From Amoebophrya sp. A120 (lineage: Eukaryota; Sar; Dinophyceae; Syndiniales; Amoebophryaceae): DNA of 64,000 nt. Position 1 is the first letter of the stretch. Every line of letters starts with the position of its first letter. The stretch spans positions 11,410,591-11,474,590 of the forward strand of contig CAJINV010000002.1 in the NCBI GenBank assembly GCA_905178155.1, written 5' to 3'. The notes beneath the pieces were generated by a model. The model did no database searches. It was not told the origin of the DNA and saw only the letters and a program-made list of their open reading frames with translations. This document shows positions 33,601 to 43,828 of the stretch, piece after piece. The position numbers and the translations under genes are program-made.

Positions 33601-35067
33601 GCGATCGCTTTCGTTCCCTTCTTGCTCGATGGTCGCTGTGCCGGGTGGAGGTGGTCCGAAGAAGGAATTCGACGGCGCATACCGATTCATCATGTTGTTG
33701 CCCTGCAGGTACGACGGGGTGCTAAACGCCAGCTTCCTTTCCGACTCCGACATGTCTTGTGGGATGTCATTTTTGTTCACAAAGCGCCCCCCTTTCCGCA
33801 GGTGCCGCAGCACCTTCAAATACGCGGATTGCACGTTGGAGGACTTGCCTGCGACCTCGTCCGGCAATTCGCCTTCTTTGTGCACATTGATCAGAATGTC
33901 CAAGAACAAATGCCGGCACCGCTGCCGCAGCCGCTGTGCCTGTTCCCGGTCCGCCGGGCCCGCGCGCTCCTCGCAGGCGATGACCAATATGATGTATTCC
34001 TTCGCGAGCTCGGAGCAGAACGCCATGTTTTGGATGGTCTCTGCCAATAGCTCCTCTCCCTCGCGGTAGTAGGGCAGCAAGACGATGTGTAGCATTCCTT
34101 CAGCCAGGGACTCGTGGTGGCCCAGAAAATCCTCGAGCTTCGAGGTCCAGTCCAGCGTCGACTCCCGGCGCATGCGCACCGTGCAAATCAAGGCTCCGGC
34201 GGCGGAGGACAGGACCCACAGCGTCACCCACATCCCGAAGAAGCTCAACTCAATCAGGAACACCGTGCGAGCCAAGTCGTGCTGCAGTGTGTAGCCGGTG
34301 AACAGGAAGATGCCCAGAGTCAGGGACAGGGAAAAGGTGGCCACCAACGGCACCCAACGAAACACCACACACATCGTGCGGTCGTTCGGGTTATCCTCCC
34401 AGATGGAAATTCTCGGGATCTCGGTGACCACGCGCGCAATCCCGCGCCCGAAGAGGATTTGGCTTCCGCGAACGATAGAACCAAAAACGCCCTGCTCCCT
34501 GTGTCCGTCCGCGGTCGCTGCAGAAGAACTGCACACAGACGACTCGCCCGCGCTTCGCGTCGATAACGGAATCCTGTTCGCACCATTCTGGTCGCGGCTC
34601 GTGGTCCAATCTTGATGTTGTGCGATCACGCTTCTGTTGTGCAACAACGCTTGGACGACTTCGGCCGAATTTTCGCTGGTGGAATTGGTGGAAGCACAGT
34701 CGCTGTTGTCCGAGTGGATCACGTGGTACTCCGTGTCCTGCGACGGCGAGTCCAGGGCCGAGGGTCGATTTTTGTTTTCCTCTGGCTGTTGACAGGATCC
34801 GTGATCGACCTGCTGCTGTTCCGGATCAGTATCGACCGGTTTCCGTGTCCAGGATGTGCTGGTACCAGCGGACGCAGGTATCTTCGACTCAGTCTCAGTC
34901 GTAGCAGGATTATATTCTCCTTCACAGCTGCTGGACGAAGCACTCGCGCTGGAGACAGCACGAGTAGAGACCACCGCACTGTCGTTAGAACTGGCGCGGA
35001 CCTTCTCCATGACAGCGAGAACGGTGGGGGTATTCTTATCGACGGACAAATCCTCCTCTCGTACCAT
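30688..35067 (-). CDS. Family-2 glycosyltransferase-like membrane protein, 1379 aa
   Basis: Exons 35067-33369 and 33128-30688, split by a GT..AG intron (33368-33129, donor GTATTT, acceptor CCCAG), total 4140 nt. Order: Ser/Glu-rich N terminus; two membrane helices (about 230-300); GT2 core with a DAD metal/donor site near residue 515 (FVTILDADTLLH); the splice junction gives AMSHGHPIYECGGIACSGWA; then the catalytic-type WDADVIAEDHHMFIK (Glu-Asp near 614); a basic helix QARRHHQAVAEVSYLLVQWW where processive synthases have QxxRW; then further membrane helices, a long Ser/Gln-rich cytoplasmic insert and a final pair of helices. Cellulose/chitin-synthase-like members transfer sugars from nucleotide-sugars to polysaccharide at a membrane. 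The product here is unknown. The intact DAD and ED sites suggest it is active, unlike the relative at 11174-17020. Confidence 0.75.
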
Positions 35068-35487
35068 TTTAGGAATCTTTCAAGGCCTTTCTTCGCCTAT
35101 GATTTCGAAAATGCCCTCCCCGACGGGTCAATTCAAATGGTAAAATGGTCGTCCGCCAATGCTAAGACCGCTATCGCATAACTCAGAACAATAACGGTCA
35201 CCATGGTGTGGCACTACTCCTACTTCTAGGACTTGAATTTAGAAGGATAACAAGTATTCAAACAAGAATCATCGTCCATGATTTCACGAACAGGGAGTTT
35301 AAAAAGTTGAAATTCAAGAAAGTGGTCTGACTCTGACTATAATCAAGTATACTTGATTTCTTACTCTTAGCAATTCACTTTACAACTACAGACTTCTCAC
35401 TTGAAAATCTAAAGATACAGAAGTCTTTGACACGGAAAAACACCACAACAAAATAAAGGGAAAGCAAAAAGAGAAAGGCGTACTTAC

Positions 35488-35593
35488 TTGTGAAACCGAA
35501 GAGCATGAACATCATAAGCTCTATGACTGGCATAGCCATAGGCTCGTCCATATCGGACAAATTTGTAGGGGTGCCGGGTGGGCGGAGTACCAT
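35488..35593 (-). CDS. Possible short 5' exon with a strong splice donor
   Basis: ATG at 35593 opens 35 codons ending exactly at a consensus donor (CAA|GTAAGT). The peptide ends in a hydrophobic Met/Phe-rich run (PVIELMMFMLFGFT), like a signal anchor. It is on the same strand about 420 bp upstream of the GT2 gene's ATG and may be its first exon, but I found no acceptor in the right phase, so it could be a separate gene or a 5' leader exon. Confidence 0.3.
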
Positions 35594-37081
35594 GGTTGAT
35601 GATACTCGGTTCAACAACTACTTTCTTAAGAATATTGGATAAAGGGGAGGGGAATAAATTGTATTCGATGAAACGATTAAGACCGCTGAAGGAAAGGAAA
35701 CAATAGTTGATGTCGTGTCTTCGTCTTGTCGATATCCGAAATTAGGCAACAAAAACTGAAAAGGAAGCAGTGACTGTATTTAGTATTTTTTTTCTGACAA
35801 CGACCCAGGCCCGCAGTAATAACCCGTTGCACGACTTACCTTCACGACGCTAGCTGCTGGACGATTTTTTGCACGAAATACCGACTCTTATTACGACCAC
35901 AACAAGTCCCTTGTTAGTACTACGGTATGCTGTGATGCGATAAGCAGACCGACGACGACATGTAGAATTACGACACGGACGATGCAAAGGCACAACGAAC
36001 TGTCAACGATGCCTTAAGATTCACGAAAACCGAGGCTCGCCTTACGTATGTATCGATCGACGAAGGTGAGAAGTGAAAGCCGCACACTTACAACGAGGCT
36101 TGCTCGGGGCTAATGCTGCCTGGTGATGACTGACGAGAGACGACAGCTGAGTTCCGTAGATACATACTTCTTGCAGTGCTAATTAAAACAAATTGTACCG
36201 CGGTTACATGTTCCTACCTTCAGTCTCCTCAGCCATTCCAAAAAAACCTGTAACGAAAGAAAGCTTTCGATGAATATGTCACGTTTTTTTGCCGCGGTGG
36301 CCTAATGAGAAGATTCATTTGCTTTGATTGCACCAAAGCTTTCGTCGCTTCGAAGGTCCCAAATTTCGAAGCAGGACCTGCGATCCCACACACAAAACGT
36401 CTCGCTTTTGTCCCGTCTCAAAGTTCAGCTCCTGCAGAAATTCTTTCCCAGTGATAGCGCTGCGCAATCGCAAGGAGTGGTAGTTTTGAATCTAAGACAG
36501 TCCACATCGTAGACCTTGTCGCTCATCTATCGAGATTGCTCATGCAGACTAGCAAAATGATTTTGTTCACGATCATCATCATCATCATCATCCTGATTCT
36601 CTTCGAAATTCAGAAAAACCCGAAGCGCTCGCTTATTTCCTCGCGAATGGAACGCTTCCAATAAATTCAAGCGAAGGCTTTGCCTCTGCTAGCATTAGCA
36701 AAAGGAAAAGAAAATCATAAAATGAAGCAAAAAAAATCATTTTATACAGTATTTGAAACCATCGGCATCGATTTGTATCTCACACCAGAATAAAGGCAAG
36801 TCGCGATCCTGATTTTCGCGTTTGTGCTTGTGGTCCTACTATGACTATCTCACACCAGAATAAACGAAATTTTGTATACAAAATGGAAGTCCCTGCTACT
36901 TCTTCTTCTGACTGGAACTGGAAGTCGCAAAAGAAAGACAAGAACATCGTACAGCCTTTGCTGCACAGTGAAAGGCTCTTGTTCTTTTTCCATTTTTGGA
37001 TCTTCGCAAAAAATTTGCTCCCCCTCTGCTGCTCCTCTGTTGATGCACAGCTCGGTCGCAGTGCCGCTTGCAAAAACTAGA
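35594..37081. other. Intergenic region, 1.5 kb, with minor repeats
   Basis: No supported gene. Contains an (ATC)7 microsatellite at 36572-36592 and a 19-bp near-direct repeat (TATCTCACACCAGAATAAA type) at about 36776 and 36846, 70 bp apart. Frames at 36780-37107 overlap on both strands and show no motif. Confidence 0.45.
36572..36592. repeat. (ATC)7 microsatellite
   Basis: Seven tandem ATC triplets in noncoding DNA between the GT2 gene and the surface-protein gene. Confidence 0.9.
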
Positions 37082-38260
37082 TCACCAAACAGCTCGTGCT
37101 CCAGCAAAGGACGACAAGGAGAGCCGCACGATCGCCGCTAGCATGAGGGTGGAAAACGCCGTTTGCAACGAAAACGAGGAAACCGCGGAGCTTGTTTCCG
37201 CGGGTGTCGTAAACGTGCGTTCGCAGCCCGCGCCGTCTGGGCAACCGTTAGGTTTGACCAGCGGATCCCAGTACATGGTCCCGCAGCTCACCGGCGCCTG
37301 CGCCGGCGTTAATGTGATGGTCATGGTCCGGTCAATGATGACAAAGCTCGCTTCCACGTGCGCGCCCGTGCTTCCACACACAAATTTCTTCGCGACGGCC
37401 ATCAGCGTGACGCTTTGGCCGACGGCCGCGGCGATCTCCGAAGCGCTGGCGCCCGTGGCTTGCAGAAGTTGGTCCTTGGGCAGAAGAAAACTCCAGTCGT
37501 TGGTGTTGTTCTGCGTGGACATCTGCGAATTCAGACCGGTTTCGTTCACGTAGGCGTGCTGGCGGATTTGCACCTCAAGGGTAACGCCGCCCGTCCCCGC
37601 CTTGGGCTTCACACCGAATTCGATCTCCAACGCGCACTTGCCCACGTCGCTGCCTCCGACGTCCATGGTGTAGCGAATTTCGCTCCGGGCGGCGGCAAAA
37701 GCGGCGGCGTTGCGGAAGAGATACGTTTTCATCGACAGGTCGGACGACACGGTGGAGGTGGTCAAGAACTTTGCGGTATGTCCAAAAACCCCGCGCGTCG
37801 CCTCGGTTTCGCAGTCAACAGAACCCGCCATGGGATTGATGGTCGCCGCACTGTCGACGCCGATGGTGACGCCGTTCACTTCCTTCACCAACAAGTTGAT
37901 CTGCCCGAAGGAGTCTTGGCTCGCCAACGGGTAGGTGCCGGTGAGCGATTTCGTCGCAATACCGAAGGCGTGCCGGTACAGCTCGGCCGTCACCCTCGAC
38001 TTCAGCGGAATCACCGTACCGTTGTCCGCCGCGGCGAACGCCTGGGGAGTCGGCCCGACCTCGTAGCAGGAAATGTGGTAGTGGTTGTCGTGTTCCTTGT
38101 AGTAGCTGAACGCAAGCTCGCCCACGTCCAGATTGGCCCACTCGCGGAGAAACGGAGACCCTCCCGTCCCCAGGTCGAAGGCGCGCGAGCCGCAGGCTGG
38201 GGCAGCACGCGCGTAACTCGCGGCTTGGAGGGCGACAAGCCGCAGTAGTAAATACGCCAT
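37082..38260 (-). CDS. Secreted or surface-anchored protein, 392 aa, family unknown
   Basis: Uninterrupted frame from ATG 38260 to TGA 37082. Residues 1-20 form a signal peptide (MAYLLLRLVALQAASYARAA, small residues before a likely cleavage site). The mature part has several cysteines, one N-linked glycosylation sequon near NETGLN and beta-rich Gly/Thr/Val composition. The last 30 residues are hydrophobic (STLMLAAIVRLSLSSFAG), consistent with a membrane or GPI anchor. It therefore probably faces the outside or a vacuole lumen. I do not recognise the domain. GC content is higher than in the flanks and no intron is needed. A donor-like sequence near the end leaves open a further exon. Confidence 0.7.
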   Translation of the reverse strand: MAYLLLRLVALQAASYARAAPACGSRAFDLGTGGSPFLREWANLDVGELAFSYYKEHDNHYHISCYEVGPTPQAFAAADNGTVIPLKSRVTAELYRHAFGIATKSLTGTYPLASQDSFGQINLLVKEVNGVTIGVDSAATINPMAGSVDCETEATRGVFGHTAKFLTTSTVSSDLSMKTYLFRNAAAFAAARSEIRYTMDVGGSDVGKCALEIEFGVKPKAGTGGVTLEVQIRQHAYVNETGLNSQMSTQNNTNDWSFLLPKDQLLQATGASASEIAAAVGQSVTLMAVAKKFVCGSTGAHVEASFVIIDRTMTITLTPAQAPVSCGTMYWDPLVKPNGCPDGAGCERTFTTPAETSSAVSSFSLQTAFSTLMLAAIVRLSLSSFAGARAVW

Positions 38261-39138
38261 TTTTATATACCTGGTCGGTTCGATGAAAACCTACTTTTGC
38301 TTTTGTGCGCCAGGGGCTAGCTAAACGCAGGTGCAACTTCGTTCTACAATAAGAGTAAGTACGAACCACCCTACGCAGATGACAGCTCTCTGTTTGACTT
38401 TGATCATTTCGCAGAACGAAAATCATTCTCCACACGATAAAGTTTTTCTTGGTAGCAAATCAAACCTCTGCCACCTACCGTGCCGGACCACGACACAGCA
38501 CCCAAAACTGAAGAAAAAGGGATAGCATCACTCTCATTGATGTTGATCTCTGTTTGCTTTTGTGTTGTCACCACAGACGTCTTCATCCATCTTGACGGCT
38601 TGTCGCTACGAAACCAAACACCTATACCCCGGCATCGCTTTCGCTGCGCTTTTTCAGCTGCTATGAAACATCGCGGCACAGAAAAAGCGCGTTGCTTCGT
38701 GATGACTTTCTGCCCATGCTTATGGCAATAGACTACCTCTGGTTTTGGCCCCAGTTCTTCGAATCAGCCTATTTTCTCCGTTCTTGTGAAAAATGCGATT
38801 GAAAAACTCGTCTGGTTGACACTATGATAATTGAAAAAGCTTACACTGACACTAGCCTTATATATGATGTGGCGAGATAACAGACATCAACCTGCTCCCG
38901 CAGGTCTGATATCCTGATTTTCCACTGATGCAATCCAGTGGTTGTCGTGCGTCCTCTCATATCGAGTCAATCTTGCTGTTACAGGAGCACGAGCACACGC
39001 GTACCAGGGCCCTGCAAAGGGTCTACAACTTCGGTCCTCTTCTACAATTCGTCGAAATATTTGTGAGGCCCAGCTTCACCGGTTTCGCGCAGCCAATGTG
39101 CTGTGGGTTCCTGTCGACGACCAGCAACACCTGCAGAT
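38261..39138. other. Intergenic region, 0.9 kb
   Basis: No supported gene on either strand; frames of 60-90 codons overlap and lack motifs. The left part is the promoter or 5' side of the surface-protein gene, the right part the 3' side of eRF1. Confidence 0.45.
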
Positions 39139-41597
39139 TTAGATCCACTCGTCATCGGAGTCACTGGCGCCGTCATTGAAGTCATCTGCGTCCGCGCCGG
39201 CAATCTCGTTAAAGTCGATACGGTATCGCATGAGTCCGCCGATACCACCGAAACCTTTTACGAACTGATTGCCCTCCTGACTCTTGTCGGTGACGAATTC
39301 CAGCACGCAGCCAAAGGACTTGAAGTTGTTCACCTGTTTTGGTTTTTGCAGCATTTTTTGCGTGAGAGATTGTTGCTTCTGCCTCCTTGTCCTTTATGTC
39401 TCATGATGTGCATGCAAACAAGTGGGGTTGCTCCGGCGGAGCAAGCAGACCTAGCCTACTAAGTTAGCAGCAGTTCGGGAACGGCCTATCATCTTTGACT
39501 TTGATATAGCAGGAGTCAAATAAAGTTTCATGGCAATGTAAAAAAAAAAAAACAGTACGATCCACTCCGAAAAGGCTATCTTCTCGATGACGTCGAGCTC
39601 CTGTTGCCCCTCCTTCAAAAAGTCTTTGCTTTCAGCCTGTTTTGGTGTCTTGTAAACCACCGATGTTATGTCGGTCGTTGGATTTCGGAGCGTGTATCGG
39701 AGAAGCTGTTCATTTTTGTAGTAGTTCCATGCTTATTTTCATCGTGGCTTTGCTCTTTCATCACTATAACGTCATGTGCATGTGAGTCGTGATCAAGAAC
39801 CTACCTACTCCAACTACGTAAAGCAGTAGTACTAGAACTGAAAGCAAACATGGAGCGGACGATGACGAGCCCTTAAAATAATGACAAAAAAATGCGAGTG
39901 CCGTCTTTACGTCCAAGTTCTCCCACACGATCAGTGTTTCCACTGCGCCCATATTCAGTGCCTCCACAGTCTCGGTCACGCCGAAACAGATCTTTCCTGT
40001 GTCCTGCGCGATTTCTTCCATGAATTTGCAGATAAGCTTCTTCTCCTGCAGGAACTTGACATTTCTCAAGGTCTCGCCGGCAAGCTCAATGGCCTGATTG
40101 AACCCGTTTTCGCCACCGTAACTCACATCGACGACCTTGATGACAACATCAGCTAGCCGCGGATCAAACAGGTCAGATGCAAGCAAATCGTTTTTAAACT
40201 CCGCGGAACCTGAAGTTCAAACGATTTTTTGTTCCAACGAGTGTTTTTTCACTCTCAGGGATTCACCAAAAAGGCTCAAATCAATCTTTCTTCGTGGGAG
40301 CGTTTTCAACGAAAGCCTGCACGCAACTATCGATGCCAATCCGAATCCCCTCAAAAAACAATGAAATTATCTATACCTGCCAAAACAAGTCCTTGCACGT
40401 TTGGTCTGTCGTTACTGATGAACATTTGCACTGCAATTTCCGCCACTTTCCTTACGTAGTTGTGTCGCTTTTCCAGACGCAGGCGCGCGAAACGGAGCGC
40501 GGACTGACCCCCACGACCGTGCTTCTTCGGAAGGTCTACGCTGAACTTGTGCAGGACTTCCCGTGTGTTACCGCACAGTGTCCCGTAAAGGGATCCGTGA
40601 CCATCCATGATCACAAAGCCAAACCTGTAAAGTAGATAGGAGCGAGAATATAATCGTCGAAACAAAAAACGATCTTGGATTTTTGCAGTTGGTTCTGAGA
40701 ATGTGACCCAGACTTTCAATTTTATCGGGATGTAAGTAAAAATGTCATGCCGAGAAAGGCGAGAACAAAGCTGAAACTACTAACTTTGTTCAACAAAAGA
40801 AGTCACTTACTTGTCGTCGTTCTCCAGAAGCTGTTGCAAATCCTCAGTGTGAAAACAGTTGTCGCAGAGGTATAGTGATGTGTTAATCGGTCGAAATGGC
40901 TCGAAGTCGATGGTGACTTTTTTCTCCTTACCTGTTTTTCCACCACCGCGACGTTTTATTTGGGTGCACTAGTCACATTAGCATAGAAACTTAACGTTGT
41001 GCGCTGCGCGGTACTATGTTGTATGACTAAGACTATGAGCAACAAACTTCCTGCATTAGCATGCTGTTGCTGGTCTTGATCCTTTATAGCACGTTCAGGT
41101 TCACGTTGGAGGACTACAATGGTAGAATCAGGAATCAGCCAGGAGTTTTTTTTAAGTACCTTCCTCCGTGATTATTTCCCCGCAGTAGATAACCAGTCCG
41201 TTGGGTGGTGTTCGGTTGTAGAGCTTCAGCCGCTGCTGCGTACTTGCGATCGCAGAGCAGACGGAGAGGCGGTTGACCCGGGACTTGATCCTGCTCGCCG
41301 TGGAGGCCTCGTTTACCAACATCTGCCCATGCCTGTTGATATCATCCCCCGGGGGGATGATCAGCGTGATCATGGACGTGCCGTTCCCGTATCAAAGTGA
41401 AAAGTGCCCCCACCCCATATCGAAAACGAAATTTGGTCACAAATCTGCATCACAAATTTTCAGATGGATGCGCTTTCAATATGGGGAGGGGGCATTTTTC
41501 ACTGCAATATCCCGCGGGCATTGTCCAGTGTCTTGACTAACCGCTTGATCTTCCACTGGTGGATGGCAGTCTCGTGCATAGCATCCTGGTCCGTCAT
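39139..41597 (-). CDS. eRF1: Eukaryotic peptide chain release factor 1 (eRF1), 440 aa
   Basis: Seven coding blocks (41597-41510, 41384-41160, 40931-40811, 40624-40377, 40209-39911, 39705-39559, 39333-39139) total 1323 nt. Five boundaries are GT..AG introns; the first is an introner. eRF1 reads all three stop codons in the ribosomal A site and triggers peptide release with eRF3. Numbering matches human eRF1 exactly through the catalytic loop: GTS at 31-33, the TASNIKS loop at 58-64 (here TASRIKS), Y-x-C-x3-F at 125-131 (YLCDNCF) and GGQ at 183-185 ([15 protein letters not shown]). The C domain ([19 protein letters not shown], then the acidic end DSDDEWI) is also conserved. Odd points are Arg at 61 and Cys at 130 where most eukaryotes have Asn and Lys. 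Stop codon TAA. Confidence 0.97.
41390..41509 (-). mobile_element. Introner element, type B (120 bp), in eRF1
   Basis: Left end TATCAAAGTGAAAAGTGCCC, right end in reverse complement TATTGCAGTGAAAAATGCCC, both followed by a CCCC[A/T]CCCCATAT block. Perfect 5-bp duplication TCCCG at 41385-41389 and 41510-41514. Excision plus one copy gives GCC CGC GGG AAC GGC ACG, that is ARGNGT, the invariant eRF1 sequence. The interior contains GCATCACAAATTTTC. Possible cuts include TA..GA, GA..GG and CG..TA; none is GT..AG. Confidence 0.97.
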
Positions 41598-42415
41598 TTT
41601 CGCGAGGTCCGATGAGAGGGTGTGGTGTTAATAGGAGGTGGTGGTAGAAGAACAAGCTGCAAGCTAGCTAACTAACACTTAATTGAAAACTCTTCGCGGA
41701 TGAGGATGCAGTAGGGTAGTAACAACTTACATCAAGGTGAAACAAAACCTAGTATGTGATACTGTCTTGTAGCAAGAGCTCGAAGAAGTGCTTGGTCAAT
41801 AACGAAGTACTCCTGATAAAAAAGTCAATTATTGAATTACGCTCAAATTTGCAAAAGGAGCAAAGAGAGGCAAAAATACGAGATCCAACCGTTCATGAAC
41901 TAGGTAACCAAGTGATCGGCTGCCGTGTTGCAGAAAGAGGGATCTTTGATTTCTGGACGACAAAGATGGCGACGATAAATATGCTTGTGCACAAAATCAT
42001 CGAGGTCTTCGCCGTCGTCCACTCGTCTTATGCTTTGTGTTGGTCTTTGCGGGGGATGCATGAGGATCTTTAAAAATGAGAGAGACTGACTCATCAAAAC
42101 CAGGGACCAATAAAAAAAGGCAATCGAAATACTGATCCTCCTCCAACAATGAGCAGGCCGGTGCAGATATGGAATGAAACATCGATCGAGCAGAGCTTCT
42201 AAAAATTCATTTTTTGATCGAGATCGTGCAAAAACACAATCGGATCATCTTGTCTCAGGACTAGTATGCGTTCCTGTTCAACTGCACGTCTTAACTTTAC
42301 ATAAAGTAATTACTTCTTAGAACACGAATGGTCACCAGACTCGTTCTTGTTGCCTGCGCTAGATACTTGAGTTGATGACGTTATGTGTGTTCCACGTAAG
42401 CAGCTAGAGTTCTTG
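41598..42415. other. Intergenic region, 0.8 kb
   Basis: AT-rich; the frames present (41756-42073 plus, 42097-41900 minus) have no motif. It should hold the eRF1 promoter or trans-splice acceptor and the 3' end of the gene to its right. Confidence 0.45.
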
Positions 42416-43828
42416 TTACGCTGCCGCTTTTACAGCAGCGGAAGACGAGCTAGGGTTCGAAATTCTACCTGTCGTTCTCGCATCTTGTTGAAACTTCCCT
42501 TGTTGGGAAGCGTGCAACGGCGTGTCCTCTTTGATCGTACCCTCATCAACGCCCTTCCGGACCTCAGCACGGAGAAGATCGTCAGTTGCAAGCCAGATGT
42601 AACTTGCACAGGCCTGCCCGGCCCGTATTTCGTGCTCTAGCTCCTGTACCGTCAAGGTTTTCTCGTCACGGCCATCAATTGCATCGGTACGGCCCCCGCT
42701 GTCGCTGAATAGCGTTCCAGAACCGTCTTTTTCTTTATCTTCCGCGCGCACGGAGATGTCAGATGAAGGCTCTAGCTCCTTCAGAAAAGCAACTCCGGAA
42801 GTAGATTTCGGTGAAAGACGCATCGCTGTCGTGGTCGTCTCCTCAACCGACGACTCTTGCATTGCAGGGACGTGCCTACGCAGAACTTCGAATCCGTAAT
42901 TTTTGTTCAGCGAAAACTGTTCGACTTTTGCTTTTCCTTTTGCATCCCGACCTGCATTCGCTTTTTCTCCCGATTTCTTTTCAATTTCAACTAGATCTTC
43001 TAGATCCTCGTCCCTACGTGCCCCATACAGTAGGAATGACTCGGCATCTGCCTTTTCGGCGAAAATCAGCCAATCACACGGATGTTGGGATTTTAAGAGC
43101 GTCTCCAATGACCCTGCTATTCCTTTCGAGAAAGCTTTTTCAAGCTGAACCACTTGCTTCACCTTCGATTCCTCGGAGTCTGCTCCGTCTGCTGCTTGTC
43201 GGTCACCAGAAGAAAATGTTTGAAATTCGTTGAGTAGTGCCTTTGCTTTGATTTTTTGGCTGTCCTTGCAATACACCCCCCGTCCTTCCCAATCATGCAA
43301 GGCGTAGCTGAAATGGCGTGGTCGTTGCAACTTCCCTCCTCGTCCCGCTGCTACACTACTGGCATCAGTGTTCGCACCATCTACAACACGCTCGCCAATC
43401 CATGGCGTAGAAACCGTGAAAACGCCTTCTTCGGTGCACCTGCTTGATGCGTCGTCGGCCCCCTGCTCCCTGTCCCTGCCTTGTTGCAAGAAGCCAACTT
43501 CGTTCGAAAACAAAGTCACTCGGATGCGATCAGTACTGCCCAAAAACTCTGCGGCGACGCAGGCTGCTATTGTTAGCTGTGGGGCAACAATGCCAACGCG
43601 ATACTGTTTTAGCTTTGGCAACATTGCCATTGCCTCGTCATTGGTAGATCCGTGGTGCCGCACTTGGAATTGGCGCCCCAGAACAAGAGGCAATCGAAAG
43701 GATTGCATTCGTGCCAAGGAGCGGCTTCCAGACGTACAGGGTCGTGTCACTCGTCGAACAAGATTCTGACGATATGCGCCGCGCACCCCCTCGGGAACCG
43801 CTACGCCGTTGCGGCAGAGTAACTCCAT
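42416..43828 (-). CDS. Unrecognised protein, 470 aa, Arg-rich (mitochondrial-type) N terminus
   Basis: Single frame from ATG 43828 (the first ATG in frame) to TAA 42416. The first 60 residues are rich in Arg, Ser and Leu and almost free of acidic residues (for example GAYRQNLVRRVTRPCTSGSR), as in mitochondrial targeting peptides. Next is a short hydrophobic, Rossmann-like stretch (YRVGIVAPQLTIAACVAAEF), then a mostly hydrophilic body with Lys/Glu-rich segments (EIEKKSGEKANAGRDAKGKA) and a Ser/Ala-rich end. No catalytic motif recognised. It could be an accessory mitochondrial protein, but targeting is the only functional hint. Confidence 0.6.
   Translation of the reverse strand: MELLCRNGVAVPEGVRGAYRQNLVRRVTRPCTSGSRSLARMQSFRLPLVLGRQFQVRHHGSTNDEAMAMLPKLKQYRVGIVAPQLTIAACVAAEFLGSTDRIRVTLFSNEVGFLQQGRDREQGADDASSRCTEEGVFTVSTPWIGERVVDGANTDASSVAAGRGGKLQRPRHFSYALHDWEGRGVYCKDSQKIKAKALLNEFQTFSSGDRQAADGADSEESKVKQVVQLEKAFSKGIAGSLETLLKSQHPCDWLIFAEKADAESFLLYGARRDEDLEDLVEIEKKSGEKANAGRDAKGKAKVEQFSLNKNYGFEVLRRHVPAMQESSVEETTTTAMRLSPKSTSGVAFLKELEPSSDISVRAEDKEKDGSGTLFSDSGGRTDAIDGRDEKTLTVQELEHEIRAGQACASYIWLATDDLLRAEVRKGVDEGTIKEDTPLHASQQGKFQQDARTTGRISNPSSSSAAVKAAA

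Noticed and set aside
35641-35680. Solo type-B introner end (GGGGAGGGG followed by an ATTCGATGAA-like stretch)
   Set aside because: No partner inverted repeat or 5-bp duplication within 2 kb, and the match beyond the G-run is poor.
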